In this document: positions 32,433 to 39,946 of the stretch, one piece after another
Position numbering within the stretch: the first letter of the stretch is position 1
Layout of the letters: the number at the start of each line of letters is the position of its first letter
Assembly: GCA_047605605.1 (NCBI GenBank)
Contig: JASGFG010000017.1
Location: 1 to 53,298 of the forward strand
DNA: 53,298 nucleotides
Origin: JAATGA01 sp047605605
GTDB lineage: Bacteria; Pseudomonadota; Alphaproteobacteria; Rhodobacterales; Rhodobacteraceae
Reading direction: 5' to 3'
Notes under the pieces: model-generated
Seen by the model: only the letters and a program-made list of their open reading frames with translations
What the model was told of the DNA's origin: nothing
Database searches by the model: none
Program-made: the position numbers and the translations under genes

Positions 32433-32990
32433 ATGCGGGTTCTGGTTCTGGCAGGGCTGGCGGTTCTGGCGGCGGGGGCGGCAGCGGCCCAGCCCGTGAC
32501 CGGGAAAGAGGCGAAGAAGCTGCTGTTCATGCCAAGGGAATCGGTCGCGCAGATCCTGCCCGGCGCGGGTCTGGACGAACAGAATGCCAAAGTGTTGGAA
32601 ACCGTGGCGGCGGCGCAGCCCTGGTATGGCGCCATCGCGATTTCCCCCGACGAAGGGCTGATGTCCGAAGCCACCGTGGCCGCCGCGAAATACCATGATG
32701 TCGAGGCGGCAAAGACGGTCGCCCTGTCCGATTGCAACGCCAAGAAAAAGGGCAAGGCCGAGTGCGTGCTGGCTGCGGTGATCCTGCCCAAGGGCTGGCA
32801 GCAGGGCCGCCCCCTGCAACTTTCTGCCGAGGCGACCGAGGCGTTCAGGGCGGATTACAAGGGGGGGGCGATGGCGACTTCGGCCACCACGGGGGCCTTT
32901 GGCATGGGCGCGGATGCGGCGGCGGCCCTTGCCGCCTGTCAGGCCAAGGCCGGGGCCGCGACCGACTGCACGGTCGTCATCTCGGGCTGA
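32433..32990 (+). CDS. Exported protein of unknown function next to hemA
   Basis: A 185-residue secreted protein with a signal peptide (MRVLVLAGLAVLAAGAAAAQ, cleavage near residue 20). The mature domain has PWYGAIAISPDEGLMSE, two nearby Cys (SDCNAKKKGKAECVLAAVILPKG) and a C-terminal ACQAKAGAATDCTVVISG with two more, so two disulfides are likely. It has no PLP-enzyme features. Proteins of this kind beside hemA tend to be mislabelled 5-aminolevulinate synthase in databases, and that name should not be transferred. A terminator follows at 33009, separating it from hemA. Confidence 0.75.
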   Translation: MRVLVLAGLAVLAAGAAAAQPVTGKEAKKLLFMPRESVAQILPGAGLDEQNAKVLETVAAAQPWYGAIAISPDEGLMSEATVAAAKYHDVEAAKTVALSDCNAKKKGKAECVLAAVILPKGWQQGRPLQLSAEATEAFRADYKGGAMATSATTGAFGMGADAAAALAACQAKAGAATDCTVVISG

Positions 32991-33008
32991 GGAGCGCCTG
33001 TCGTGAGA

Positions 33009-33037
33009 GGGGGCGGCGATTTGCCCCCTTTCGTTTT
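33009..33037 (+). terminator. Rho-independent terminator upstream of hemA
   Basis: Stem GGGGGC / GCCCCC (33009-33014 and 33023-33028, 8-base loop) followed by TTTCGTTTT. It lies 18 bases after the exported-protein stop codon and insulates hemA from it. Confidence 0.7.
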
Positions 33038-33045
33038 GCCGCTTG

Positions 33046-33059
33046 TTGATGCAGGTCAA
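33046..33059. promoter_or_regulatory. hemA: FNR/FnrL-type box upstream of hemA
   Basis: TTGAT-GCAG-GTCAA matches the FNR consensus TTGAT-N4-ATCAA with one mismatch. It ends 59 bases before the hemA start codon. FnrL control of hemA is established in Rhodobacter, so oxygen-responsive regulation is a reasonable expectation here. Confidence 0.65.
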
Positions 33060-33118
33060 GGCCCGCATCCTTTGAATCGTTCCAAAGTCCCCCCGCGAGA
33101 TGCCAGGAGAGCCGAGCC

Positions 33119-34342
33119 ATGGATTACACCGCCGCCCTTGATGCCGCCCTGACCCGGCTGCACGACGAAGGCCGCTATCGGACCTTCATCGACATCGAGC
33201 GTCGTCGCGGCCAGTTCCCCCATGCGGTCTGGGTCCGCCCCGACGGAACGGAGCGCGAGATCACGGTCTGGTGCGGCAACGACTATCTGGGCATGGGTCA
33301 GCACCCCGAAGTGCTGGCGGCGATGCACGAGGCGCTGGAGGCGACGGGCGCGGGCTCGGGCGGGACGCGCAACATTTCCGGCACCACCGTCTATCACAAG
33401 CGGCTGGAGGCGGAACTGGCCGACCTGCACGGCAAGGATGCGGCGCTGGTGTTCTCGTCGGCCTATGTGGCCAATGACGCGACGCTTTCGACCCTGCCCA
33501 AGCTGTTTCCTGGGCTGATCATCTATTCCGATGCGCTGAACCATGCCTCGATGATCGAAGGCATCCGGCGCGGCGGCGCGCCCCGGCGCATCTTCCGCCA
33601 CAACGATCTGGCCCATCTGCGCGAGCTGATGGCGGCCGACGATCCGGCGGCGCCCAAGCTGATCGCCTTTGAATCGATCTATTCGATGGACGGCGATGTG
33701 GGCCCGATCGCGGCGATCTGCGATCTGGCGCAAGAGTTCGGCGCCCTGACCTATCTGGACGAGGTTCATGCCGTCGGCATGTATGGCCCGCGCGGCGCGG
33801 GGATTGCCGAGCGTGATGGCCAGATGCACCGCATCGACATCATCAACGCCACGCTGGGCAAGGCCTTCGGCGTGTTCGGCGGCTATATTGCTGCATCTGC
33901 GAAGATGGTCGATGCGATCCGGTCCTATGCGCCGGGGTTCATCTTCACCACCTCGCTGCCGCCGGTGGTGGTGGCGGGGGCGGCGGCCTCGGTCCGGGTG
34001 CTGAAGACGGCGCAGCATCTGCGGGATGCCCAGCAGACCAATGCCCGCATCCTGAAGATGCGGCTGAAGGGGCTGGGCCTGCCGATCATCGACCATGGCA
34101 CGCATATTGTGCCAGTGCATGTCGGCAACCCCATCCATTGCAAGATGCTGTCGGACATGCTGCTGGAAAGCTATGGCATCTATGTCCAGCCGATCAACTT
34201 CCCGACCGTGCCGCGCGGGACGGAACGGCTGCGCTTTACCCCGTCGCCGGTGCATGATGCACGTCAAATTGATTCGCTTGTGAAGGCGATGGATGCTTTG
34301 TGGAGGCATTGTGCGCTGAATCGCGCCGAAGCTTCCGCGTAA
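33119..34342 (+). CDS. hemA: 5-aminolevulinate synthase
   Basis: A 407-residue PLP-dependent alpha-oxoamine synthase. It has DYTAALDAALTRLHDEGRYRTFIDIERRRGQFP, VWCGNDYLGMGQHPEV, TGAGSGGTRNISGTTVYHKRLE, FESIYSMDGDVGPIA, YLDEVHAVGMYGPRGAGI, and the PLP lysine in NATLGKAFGVFGGY. It condenses glycine and succinyl-CoA to 5-aminolevulinate, the first step of tetrapyrrole synthesis. GGAGAG precedes the ATG. An FNR-type box lies upstream. It is a paralogue of kbl in the same window, and the TRNISGT motif distinguishes it as ALAS. Confidence 0.97.
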   Translation: MDYTAALDAALTRLHDEGRYRTFIDIERRRGQFPHAVWVRPDGTEREITVWCGNDYLGMGQHPEVLAAMHEALEATGAGSGGTRNISGTTVYHKRLEAELADLHGKDAALVFSSAYVANDATLSTLPKLFPGLIIYSDALNHASMIEGIRRGGAPRRIFRHNDLAHLRELMAADDPAAPKLIAFESIYSMDGDVGPIAAICDLAQEFGALTYLDEVHAVGMYGPRGAGIAERDGQMHRIDIINATLGKAFGVFGGYIAASAKMVDAIRSYAPGFIFTTSLPPVVVAGAAASVRVLKTAQHLRDAQQTNARILKMRLKGLGLPIIDHGTHIVPVHVGNPIHCKMLSDMLLESYGIYVQPINFPTVPRGTERLRFTPSPVHDARQIDSLVKAMDALWRHCALNRAEASA

Positions 34343-34368
34343 ATCTCTTTCCGCGTGTGCAAAGGGCT

Positions 34369-34396
34369 TTGCCCTGTGTTAGCGTAGGTCTAATAC
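34369..34396 (+). promoter_or_regulatory. Candidate promoter of the RodZ-like gene
   Basis: TTGCCC (34369-34374), a 16-base spacer and TAATAC (34391-34396), placed so that transcription would begin near 34404. A hairpin GAGTCGG-N10-CCGACTC (34406-34429) follows in the leader. Confidence 0.5.
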
Positions 34397-34466
34397 GAAG
34401 AACATGAGTCGGGCGGGGACTTCCGACTCGTGTCGCAGGCGGGGCAGTGGCAATGGGGCAGTGCGC

Positions 34467-35711
34467 ATGATCGGGCGAAGGGCAAAACCTTCGGAGCCTG
34501 AGGCCGAAAAACCCAAGGGATTCGACGATTACGATCTGCGCCTTGGCGATGTGATGCGCGGCGAGCGCGCGACGCTGGGCAAGTCGCTGCTGGATGTCCA
34601 GCGCGAGTTGAAGATCAAGGCGACCTATATTGCCGCGATCGAGAATGCGGATGTATCGGCGTTTGAATCGCAGGGCTTCGTTGCCGGCTATGTGCGGTCC
34701 TACGCGCGCTATCTGGGCATGGACCCCGACGAGGCTTTCGCCCGCTTTTGCCGCGAGGCGAATTTCGTCGTGGCCCATGGCATGTCGCCCGGCGCCTCGA
34801 CCGCGACCATGACCGCCGCGCGCAGCCGCAAGGCCGAACCCCGTTCCGGCGACCCCTTGGGTGATCCGAACGCGCTGTTCGTGCCGCGGACCGAGAAATG
34901 GTTTACCCGGATCGAACCGGGCGCGGTCGGTTCGGTCGCGGTGCTGCTGGTGCTGATCGGGGCGCTGGCCTATGGCGGCTGGTCCGTCCTGCAAGAGGTG
35001 CAGCGGGTGCAGCTTGCCCCCGTCGACCAGGCCCCGGCCGTGGTGGCCGAGATCGACCCGCTGGGCAATGTCAGGGGCGATGCGCCGCTGGTGCGTTCCG
35101 CCCCCGCGGAAACCGATCTGGCCATGGCCGAGGCCGACAATTCCGCCCAGCCCGATGCCGCCGACCGGCTTTACCGTCCCGAGGCGCTGGATGTGCCGGT
35201 CCTGACCTCGCGCGATGGGCCGATCGCCGCGATCAATCCGCGTGCGGGGCAGGCCGCGGTGGCCGATGCGCAGACCGGCGCCGGGATGGAAGATGCCATC
35301 AACGCCGCCGTGGCCGAAGCCGCGGGAACCGAGGCCGATCCGCAGGTCGTCGCGGCCAATGCGCCGCCGGTGGAACTGCTGGCCGTGCGCCCGTCCTGGG
35401 TGCGGGTGTCGTCTGCCGATGGCACGGTGCTGTTTGAAAAGATCCTGGATGCGGGCGAACGCTATGTCGTCCCGCAGTTCGAGGAACCGGCCGTGCTGCG
35501 ATCGGGCAATTCCGGCTCGGTCTATTTCGCGGTCAACGGCAAGACCTACGGGCCCGCCGCACCCGGTGCGCAGGTGATCAAGGGCGTGAAACTGTCGCCC
35601 CAGGCGCTGACCGGCAAATATGCCGAGGCGAACCTGTCGGGCGATGCCGACCTGGCGCGATTCGTGACCAAGGTGGCCGATGCCTCTGCCGAGGCCCCGG
35701 TTCAGGAGTGA
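34467..35711 (+). CDS. RodZ-like helix-turn-helix membrane protein
   Basis: A 414-residue protein with RodZ architecture. A cytoplasmic helix-turn-helix covers about 24-95 (LRLGDVMRGERATLGKSLLDVQRELKIKATYIAAIENADVSAFES, GYVRSYARYLGMDPDEAF). A single transmembrane helix lies at about 151-173, then a long acidic Ala-rich periplasmic linker and a C-terminal DUF4115 domain (LLAVRPSWVRVSSADGTVLFEKILDAGERYVVP). RodZ links MreB to the elongation machinery in rods. Start 34467 (MIGRRAKP) fits the family and has GGGGCAG upstream; the ATG at 34404 lies inside a leader hairpin. It precedes ispG, a common order in Rhodobacteraceae. Confidence 0.85.
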   Translation: MIGRRAKPSEPEAEKPKGFDDYDLRLGDVMRGERATLGKSLLDVQRELKIKATYIAAIENADVSAFESQGFVAGYVRSYARYLGMDPDEAFARFCREANFVVAHGMSPGASTATMTAARSRKAEPRSGDPLGDPNALFVPRTEKWFTRIEPGAVGSVAVLLVLIGALAYGGWSVLQEVQRVQLAPVDQAPAVVAEIDPLGNVRGDAPLVRSAPAETDLAMAEADNSAQPDAADRLYRPEALDVPVLTSRDGPIAAINPRAGQAAVADAQTGAGMEDAINAAVAEAAGTEADPQVVAANAPPVELLAVRPSWVRVSSADGTVLFEKILDAGERYVVPQFEEPAVLRSGNSGSVYFAVNGKTYGPAAPGAQVIKGVKLSPQALTGKYAEANLSGDADLARFVTKVADASAEAPVQE

Positions 35712-35799
35712 GCTGATAACGCGACTGTCAGGGGCGCGGGGCGTTGCCTCGGCGCCCCCGCGCGCGTATCTATGGCCTACGCCCGCAAGGATACCCCCC

Positions 35800-36942
35800 A
35801 TGAGCCTGAACCCCATTCGCCCCTGGCGCAACATCGACCGCCGCAAGTCACGGCAGATCCGGGTGGGCAAGGTTCTGGTCGGCGGCGACGCGCCGATTTC
35901 CGTCCAGACGATGACGAACACGCTGACCTCGGACGCCAAGGCGACCATCGAACAGATCCAGCGCGCCGCTGTGGCGGGGGCCGACATCGTGCGGGTTTCG
36001 ACCCCGGATGTGGAATCGACCCGTGCCTTGCGCGAGATCGTGGCCGAAAGCCCGGTGCCGATCGTGGCCGACATCCATTTCCACTACAAACGCGCCATCG
36101 AGGCGGCCGAGGCGGGCGCCGCCTGTCTGCGCATCAACCCCGGCAACATCGGCGACGCCAAACGTGTGGCCGAGGTGGTGCGCGCCGCCCGGGACCACGG
36201 CTGTTCCATCCGCATCGGGGTGAATGCCGGCTCGCTGGAGCGCCATCTGCTGGAGAAATATGGCGAACCCTGCCCGGATGCGATGGTGGAATCCGGCCTT
36301 GACCACATCAAGCTGCTGCAGGACTCCGATTTCCACGAATACAAGATCAGCGTGAAGGCCTCGGACGTGTTCCTGGCCTCGGCCGCCTATCAGCAACTGG
36401 CCGAAGCGACGGATGCGCCGATCCACCTGGGCATCACCGAGGCGGGCGGGCTGATGTCCGGCACGGTGAAATCGGCCATCGGCCTGGGGCAGCTTTTGTG
36501 GTTCGGCATCGGCGATACGATCCGCGTCTCGCTGTCGGCTGACCCGGTGGAAGAGGTCAAGGTCGGGTATGAGATCCTGAAGTCGCTGGGCCTGCGGACG
36601 CGGGGGGTGCAGATCATTTCCTGCCCCAGCTGCGCGCGGCAGGGCTTCGACGTGATCAAGACCGTGGAAAAGCTGGAAAAGCGGCTGGAGCACATCAAGA
36701 CCGCGATGAGCCTTTCGATCATCGGCTGTGTCGTGAACGGCCCGGGCGAGGCGCTGATGACCGACATCGGATTCACCGGCGGCGGCAATGGCAATGGCAT
36801 GGTCTATATGGCCGGCAAGCAGAGCCACCGCATGTCGAACGACCAGATGATCGACCATATCGTCGAACTGGTCGAGGAAAAGGCCGCGAGGATCGAGGCC
36901 GAGGAGGCCGCGGCCGAAGCCGCCGCACAGGCTGCGGAATAG
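35800..36942 (+). CDS. ispG: 4-hydroxy-3-methylbut-2-en-1-yl diphosphate synthase
   Basis: A 380-residue IspG of the short bacterial type. It starts with SLNPIRPWRNIDRRKSRQIRVG, a TIM-barrel part with VQTMTNTLTSD, PIVADIHFHYKRAIEAAEAGAACLRINPGNIG, and the C-terminal 4Fe-4S domain with ligands in ISCPSCARQGFDV (two Cys) and IIGCVVNGPGEA (one Cys). It reduces methylerythritol cyclodiphosphate in the MEP isoprenoid pathway. It follows the RodZ-like gene by 88 bases. The C-terminus ends in an unusual Glu/Ala-rich tail (about 20 residues) that looks dispensable. Confidence 0.97.
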   Translation: MSLNPIRPWRNIDRRKSRQIRVGKVLVGGDAPISVQTMTNTLTSDAKATIEQIQRAAVAGADIVRVSTPDVESTRALREIVAESPVPIVADIHFHYKRAIEAAEAGAACLRINPGNIGDAKRVAEVVRAARDHGCSIRIGVNAGSLERHLLEKYGEPCPDAMVESGLDHIKLLQDSDFHEYKISVKASDVFLASAAYQQLAEATDAPIHLGITEAGGLMSGTVKSAIGLGQLLWFGIGDTIRVSLSADPVEEVKVGYEILKSLGLRTRGVQIISCPSCARQGFDVIKTVEKLEKRLEHIKTAMSLSIIGCVVNGPGEALMTDIGFTGGGNGNGMVYMAGKQSHRMSNDQMIDHIVELVEEKAARIEAEEAAAEAAAQAAE

Positions 36943-36970
36943 TCTTGAGCCGGTCGCGCGGGCGGAGAGC

Positions 36971-37026
36971 CGCGGGGGTTTTCCACCCCCGCGACCCCCG
37001 GAGGGTATTTAAGCCAAGATGAAGGA
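36971..37026 (+). repeat. Dispersed intergenic repeat, copy 8
   Basis: Hairpin CGCGGGGG-TTTTCCA-CCCCCGCG (36971-36993), then ACCCCCGGAGGGTATTTAAG and CCAAGATGAAGGAG. It lies between the ispG stop and the prfB leader, oriented with transcription like copies 1, 5 and 6. Confidence 0.8.
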
Positions 37027-37112
37027 GCAGGCGCTTTTGGCGGCCGCTCTTGCCCGCCGCGCCTTGGGGCGTTATCACCCGGCCCTGACCCGAAAGCCCC
37101 GAGGAATTGCCC

Positions 37113-38237
37113 ATGCGCGCCGAGACGCAAGCCCAAGTCGATGCGATCCAGAAGACGCTGACCTTGCTGGCGCAGCGCATGGATATGGAAACCGCGCCCC
37201 ACCGGCTTGAGGAATTCGATGCGCTGATCGAGGCGCCCGACCTGTGGAACGACCCGGCCAAGGCGCAGAAGCTGATGAAGGAACGGCAGGGGCTTATGGA
37301 TGCCATGTCGACCTATCGGCTGATCGACAGCGGACTGCGCGACAATGTCGAGCTGATCGAGATGGGCGAGGCCGAGGGCGACGTGGAAATCGTGACCGAG
37401 GCCGAAGGCGCGCTGGCGTCCCTGTCGGAACTGGCCGCGCAGAAGGAGCTTGAGGCGCTGCTGGACGGCGAGGCCGACGGCAACGATACCTTCCTTGAGA
37501 TCAACGCCGGTGCGGGCGGCACCGAAAGCCAGGACTGGGCGGAAATGCTGGCGCGGATGTATACTCGCTGGGCCGAGCGCAAGGGCTATACGGTCGAGAT
37601 GCTGTCCGAAACGCCGGGCGAAGAGGCGGGGATCAAGTCGGTCGCCTACAAGGTGACGGGCAAGAACGCCTATGGCTGGCTGAAATCGGAATCGGGCGTG
37701 CACCGGCTGGTGCGGATCAGCCCCTTCGGGTCGGGCGACAAGCGCCAGACCTCTTTCGCATCGGTCTGGGTTTACCCCGTGGTCGATGACAACATCGAGA
37801 TCGAGGTTCTGGACAAGGACATCCGCATCGACACCTTCCGGTCGTCGGGCGCGGGCGGCCAGCACGTCAACAAAACCGATTCGGCGGTGCGGATCACCCA
37901 CTTCCCCACCAATATCGTCGTGACCTCATCCCTGAAGTCGCAGCACCAGAACCGCGAGATCGCGATGAACGCGCTGAAGGCGCGGCTGTATCAGATGGAG
38001 CTGGACAAGCGCAACGCCGCGATCAACGACGCGCATGAGGCCAAGGGCGATGCGGGCTGGGGCAACCAGATCCGCAGCTATGTCCTGCAGCCCTATCAGA
38101 TGGTCAAGGATCTGCGGACCAACCACGAGACCTCGGATACCCAGGGGGTGCTGGACGGCGATCTGGACGGGTTCATGGCCGCGACGCTGGCCATGGACGT
38201 TCACGGCAAGAGCCGGGCCGAAGCGCAGGGCGAGTGA
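37113..38237 (+). CDS. prfB: Peptide chain release factor 2
   Basis: A 374-residue RF2. It has the tripeptide discriminator SPF in VRISPFGSGDKRQTSF, the catalytic GGQ in FRSSGAGGQHVNKTDSAVRITHFP, and the RF2-type N-terminal helical domain. It releases peptides at UGA and UAA. The reading frame is continuous, with no in-frame UGA near codon 25, so the autoregulatory frameshift of E. coli prfB is absent, as is usual in alphaproteobacteria. GAGGAA lies about 7 bases before the ATG at 37113. The TTG six bases earlier is not needed. Confidence 0.97.
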   Translation: MRAETQAQVDAIQKTLTLLAQRMDMETAPHRLEEFDALIEAPDLWNDPAKAQKLMKERQGLMDAMSTYRLIDSGLRDNVELIEMGEAEGDVEIVTEAEGALASLSELAAQKELEALLDGEADGNDTFLEINAGAGGTESQDWAEMLARMYTRWAERKGYTVEMLSETPGEEAGIKSVAYKVTGKNAYGWLKSESGVHRLVRISPFGSGDKRQTSFASVWVYPVVDDNIEIEVLDKDIRIDTFRSSGAGGQHVNKTDSAVRITHFPTNIVVTSSLKSQHQNREIAMNALKARLYQMELDKRNAAINDAHEAKGDAGWGNQIRSYVLQPYQMVKDLRTNHETSDTQGVLDGDLDGFMAATLAMDVHGKSRAEAQGE

Positions 38238-38502
38238 TCGCTAGGGAAAACGGCCTGGCCCCGGCCACACCCGCCGCGGACAAGACAACAGGCGCGGCGA
38301 CAGGAGAAATCCTGTTCATGATAGGCTTGAAAGGGGCGCTACCCCCGCCTGCCCGGTGGAACCGCCTTGTGGCGTTCCGTGGAAACCGGCTTGACCGCCG
38401 CAGGGGCCGATCTGCGTCCGGCGGCAATGGCAATCCGCAGATACATCTTTTCGCGGGGCTTTGCCGCACCTAGTCTGGCCGCATCACGGGGGGAGGAGAC
38501 CC

Positions 38503-39279
38503 ATGACCGACCAGACAGCCGCCCCGCCCGCCGCGGTGCCCGAAGTCCTGCACCTGGATATGTCAGACCTGCGTTACGCGCTGAGCCACGGCTGGCGCGA
38601 CTTTCTGGCGGCGCCGGCCTTTGGCCTGTTCTTTGCGTGTTTCTACGTCTGCGGCGGCTGGCTGATCGTCTTTGCGCTGTCGGTCAAGGGGCAGATCTGG
38701 TGGACGCTGCCCGCCGCCGCCGGCTTTCCCATCCTTGGCCCCTTCATCGCCTGCGGTTTCTACGAGGTCAGCCGGCGGCTGGAGACGGGCGAAAGGCTGA
38801 TCCCGCGCGAGATCTTCGGGGTGATCTTTCGCCAGAAGGACCGGCAGATCCCGTCGATGGCGGCGGTGATCGTGGTGTTCTTCCTGTTCTGGAACTTTCT
38901 TGCGCATATGATCTTTGCGCTGTTCATGGGCAATGCCACGCTGACCAATGTGTCATCCTCGCTGGCCATATTCGCCACGGGGCAGGGGGTGGCCTTTCTG
39001 GCCTTCGGCACGCTGGCGGGGGCCTGTTTCGCCGGGCTTCTTTATGCCCTGACCGTGGTCAGCCTGCCGCTGCTTCTGGACCGGGAGGTCGATTACGTGA
39101 CCGCGATGATCACCAGCTTCACCCTAGTTCGTGAAAATCCGGTGATCATGCCGGGCTGGGGGGCGTTCATCGCGGCGGCGCTGTTTGCGGGGATGGTGCC
39201 GGGGTTCCTGGGGCTTTTCGTCGTGCTGCCCGTGCTGGGACATGCCAGCTGGCACCTGTATCGTCGTGCGCTGGCGTGA
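38503..39279 (+). CDS. DUF2189-family integral membrane protein
   Basis: A 258-residue membrane protein with about six transmembrane helices (FGLFFACFYVCGGWLIVFAL, TLPAAAGFPILGPFIACG, AAVIVVFFLFWNFLAHMIFAL, IFATGQGVAFLAFGTLAGACF, LYALTVVSLPLLL, IAAALFAGMVPGFLGLFVVLPVLG). The pattern LRYALSHGWRDFLAAPAFGLFF and GFYEVSRRLETGERL is typical of DUF2189. No biochemical function is established. GGGGGGAGGAG precedes the ATG. It follows prfB after a 265-base gap in which no gene or RNA was recognised. Confidence 0.87.
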   Translation: MTDQTAAPPAAVPEVLHLDMSDLRYALSHGWRDFLAAPAFGLFFACFYVCGGWLIVFALSVKGQIWWTLPAAAGFPILGPFIACGFYEVSRRLETGERLIPREIFGVIFRQKDRQIPSMAAVIVVFFLFWNFLAHMIFALFMGNATLTNVSSSLAIFATGQGVAFLAFGTLAGACFAGLLYALTVVSLPLLLDREVDYVTAMITSFTLVRENPVIMPGWGAFIAAALFAGMVPGFLGLFVVLPVLGHASWHLYRRALA

Positions 39280-39289
39280 CCGAACCGGG

Positions 39290-39318
39290 TTGAAACCGCG
39301 CGGCTGCGGCCTTAGATT
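39290..39318 (+). promoter_or_regulatory. infC: Candidate promoter of infC
   Basis: TTGAAA (39290-39295), 17-base spacer, TAGATT (39313-39318). It would give a leader of about 30 bases before the proposed AUA start codon. Confidence 0.55.
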
Positions 39319-39354
39319 GCGCGCGCTATTTTCAACCACCGAAGGATGACTGCC

Positions 39355-39900
39355 ATAGCCCGCAGACCCCACAACGCCCCGCCGCAACGCGAAACCGGCC
39401 CGCGCGTCAACGACCGCATTCGCGCGCCCGAGATTCGCCTGATCGGCGCCGATGGCGAAAACGTCGGCGTCGTGACGCCCGCCCGGGCGCTGGCGATGGC
39501 CGAAGAGGCGGGGCTGGACCTCGTGGAGATTTCTCCGAACGCCGAGCCGCCCGTCTGCAAGATCATGGACTTCGGCAAATACAAATACGAACAGCAAAAG
39601 CGCGAGGCCGAGGCGCGCAAGAACCAGAAGATCATCGAGATCAAGGAAATCAAGTTCCGCCCCGGCACCGACAAGCACGACTATGACGTCAAGATGCGCT
39701 CGGTGCTCAAGTTCCTGGGCGAAGGCGACAAGGTCAAGGTCACGCTGCGGTTCCGCGGGCGCGAGATGGCGCACCAGGAACTGGGGCTTGAACTACTGAA
39801 CCGCGTGGCCGCCGATGTCAGCGACCAGGCCATCGGCAAGGTCGAGGCGATGCCCAAGCTGGAAGGTCGTCAGATGGTCATGATGATCGCGCCGAGATAA
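39355..39900 (+). CDS. infC: Translation initiation factor IF-3, probable AUA start
   Basis: A 181-residue IF-3. The N-terminal domain has RVNDRIRAPEIRLIGADGENVGVV and AEEAGLDLVEISPNAEPPVCKIMDFGKYKYE; after a lysine-rich linker the C-terminal domain has IKFRPGTDKHDYDVKMRSVLKFLGEGDKVKVTLRFRGREMAH. It binds the 30S subunit and checks initiation codons. I place the start at ATA 39355: the Shine-Dalgarno AAGGA (39342-39346) is spaced 8 bases from it, whereas the in-frame ATG at 39346 overlaps that same sequence and cannot use it. Non-AUG starts are a known autoregulatory feature of infC. The choice of ATG would add only three residues. Confidence 0.93.
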   Translation: MARRPHNAPPQRETGPRVNDRIRAPEIRLIGADGENVGVVTPARALAMAEEAGLDLVEISPNAEPPVCKIMDFGKYKYEQQKREAEARKNQKIIEIKEIKFRPGTDKHDYDVKMRSVLKFLGEGDKVKVTLRFRGREMAHQELGLELLNRVAADVSDQAIGKVEAMPKLEGRQMVMMIAPR

Positions 39901-39922
39901 TCGCGCCGTCTTGGTGAGAGGC

Positions 39923-39946
39923 GGGGCCGGTTTCCGGCCCCTTTTT
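39923..39946 (+). terminator. Rho-independent terminator of infC
   Basis: Stem GGGGCCGG / CCGGCCCC (39923-39930 and 39934-39941) with a TTT loop, then TTTTT. It ends exactly at the stop codon of the convergent XdhC-like gene. Confidence 0.88.

Noticed and set aside
37113..37250. Programmed +1 frameshift in prfB
   Set aside because: The frame is continuous from the start codon and there is no in-frame TGA preceded by a Shine-Dalgarno-like sequence.
38238..38502. Possible small gene between prfB and the DUF2189 gene (GTG at 38234 or a minus-strand frame)
   Set aside because: Neither reading has a supported start, a recognisable domain or the local codon bias; the gap seems noncoding.
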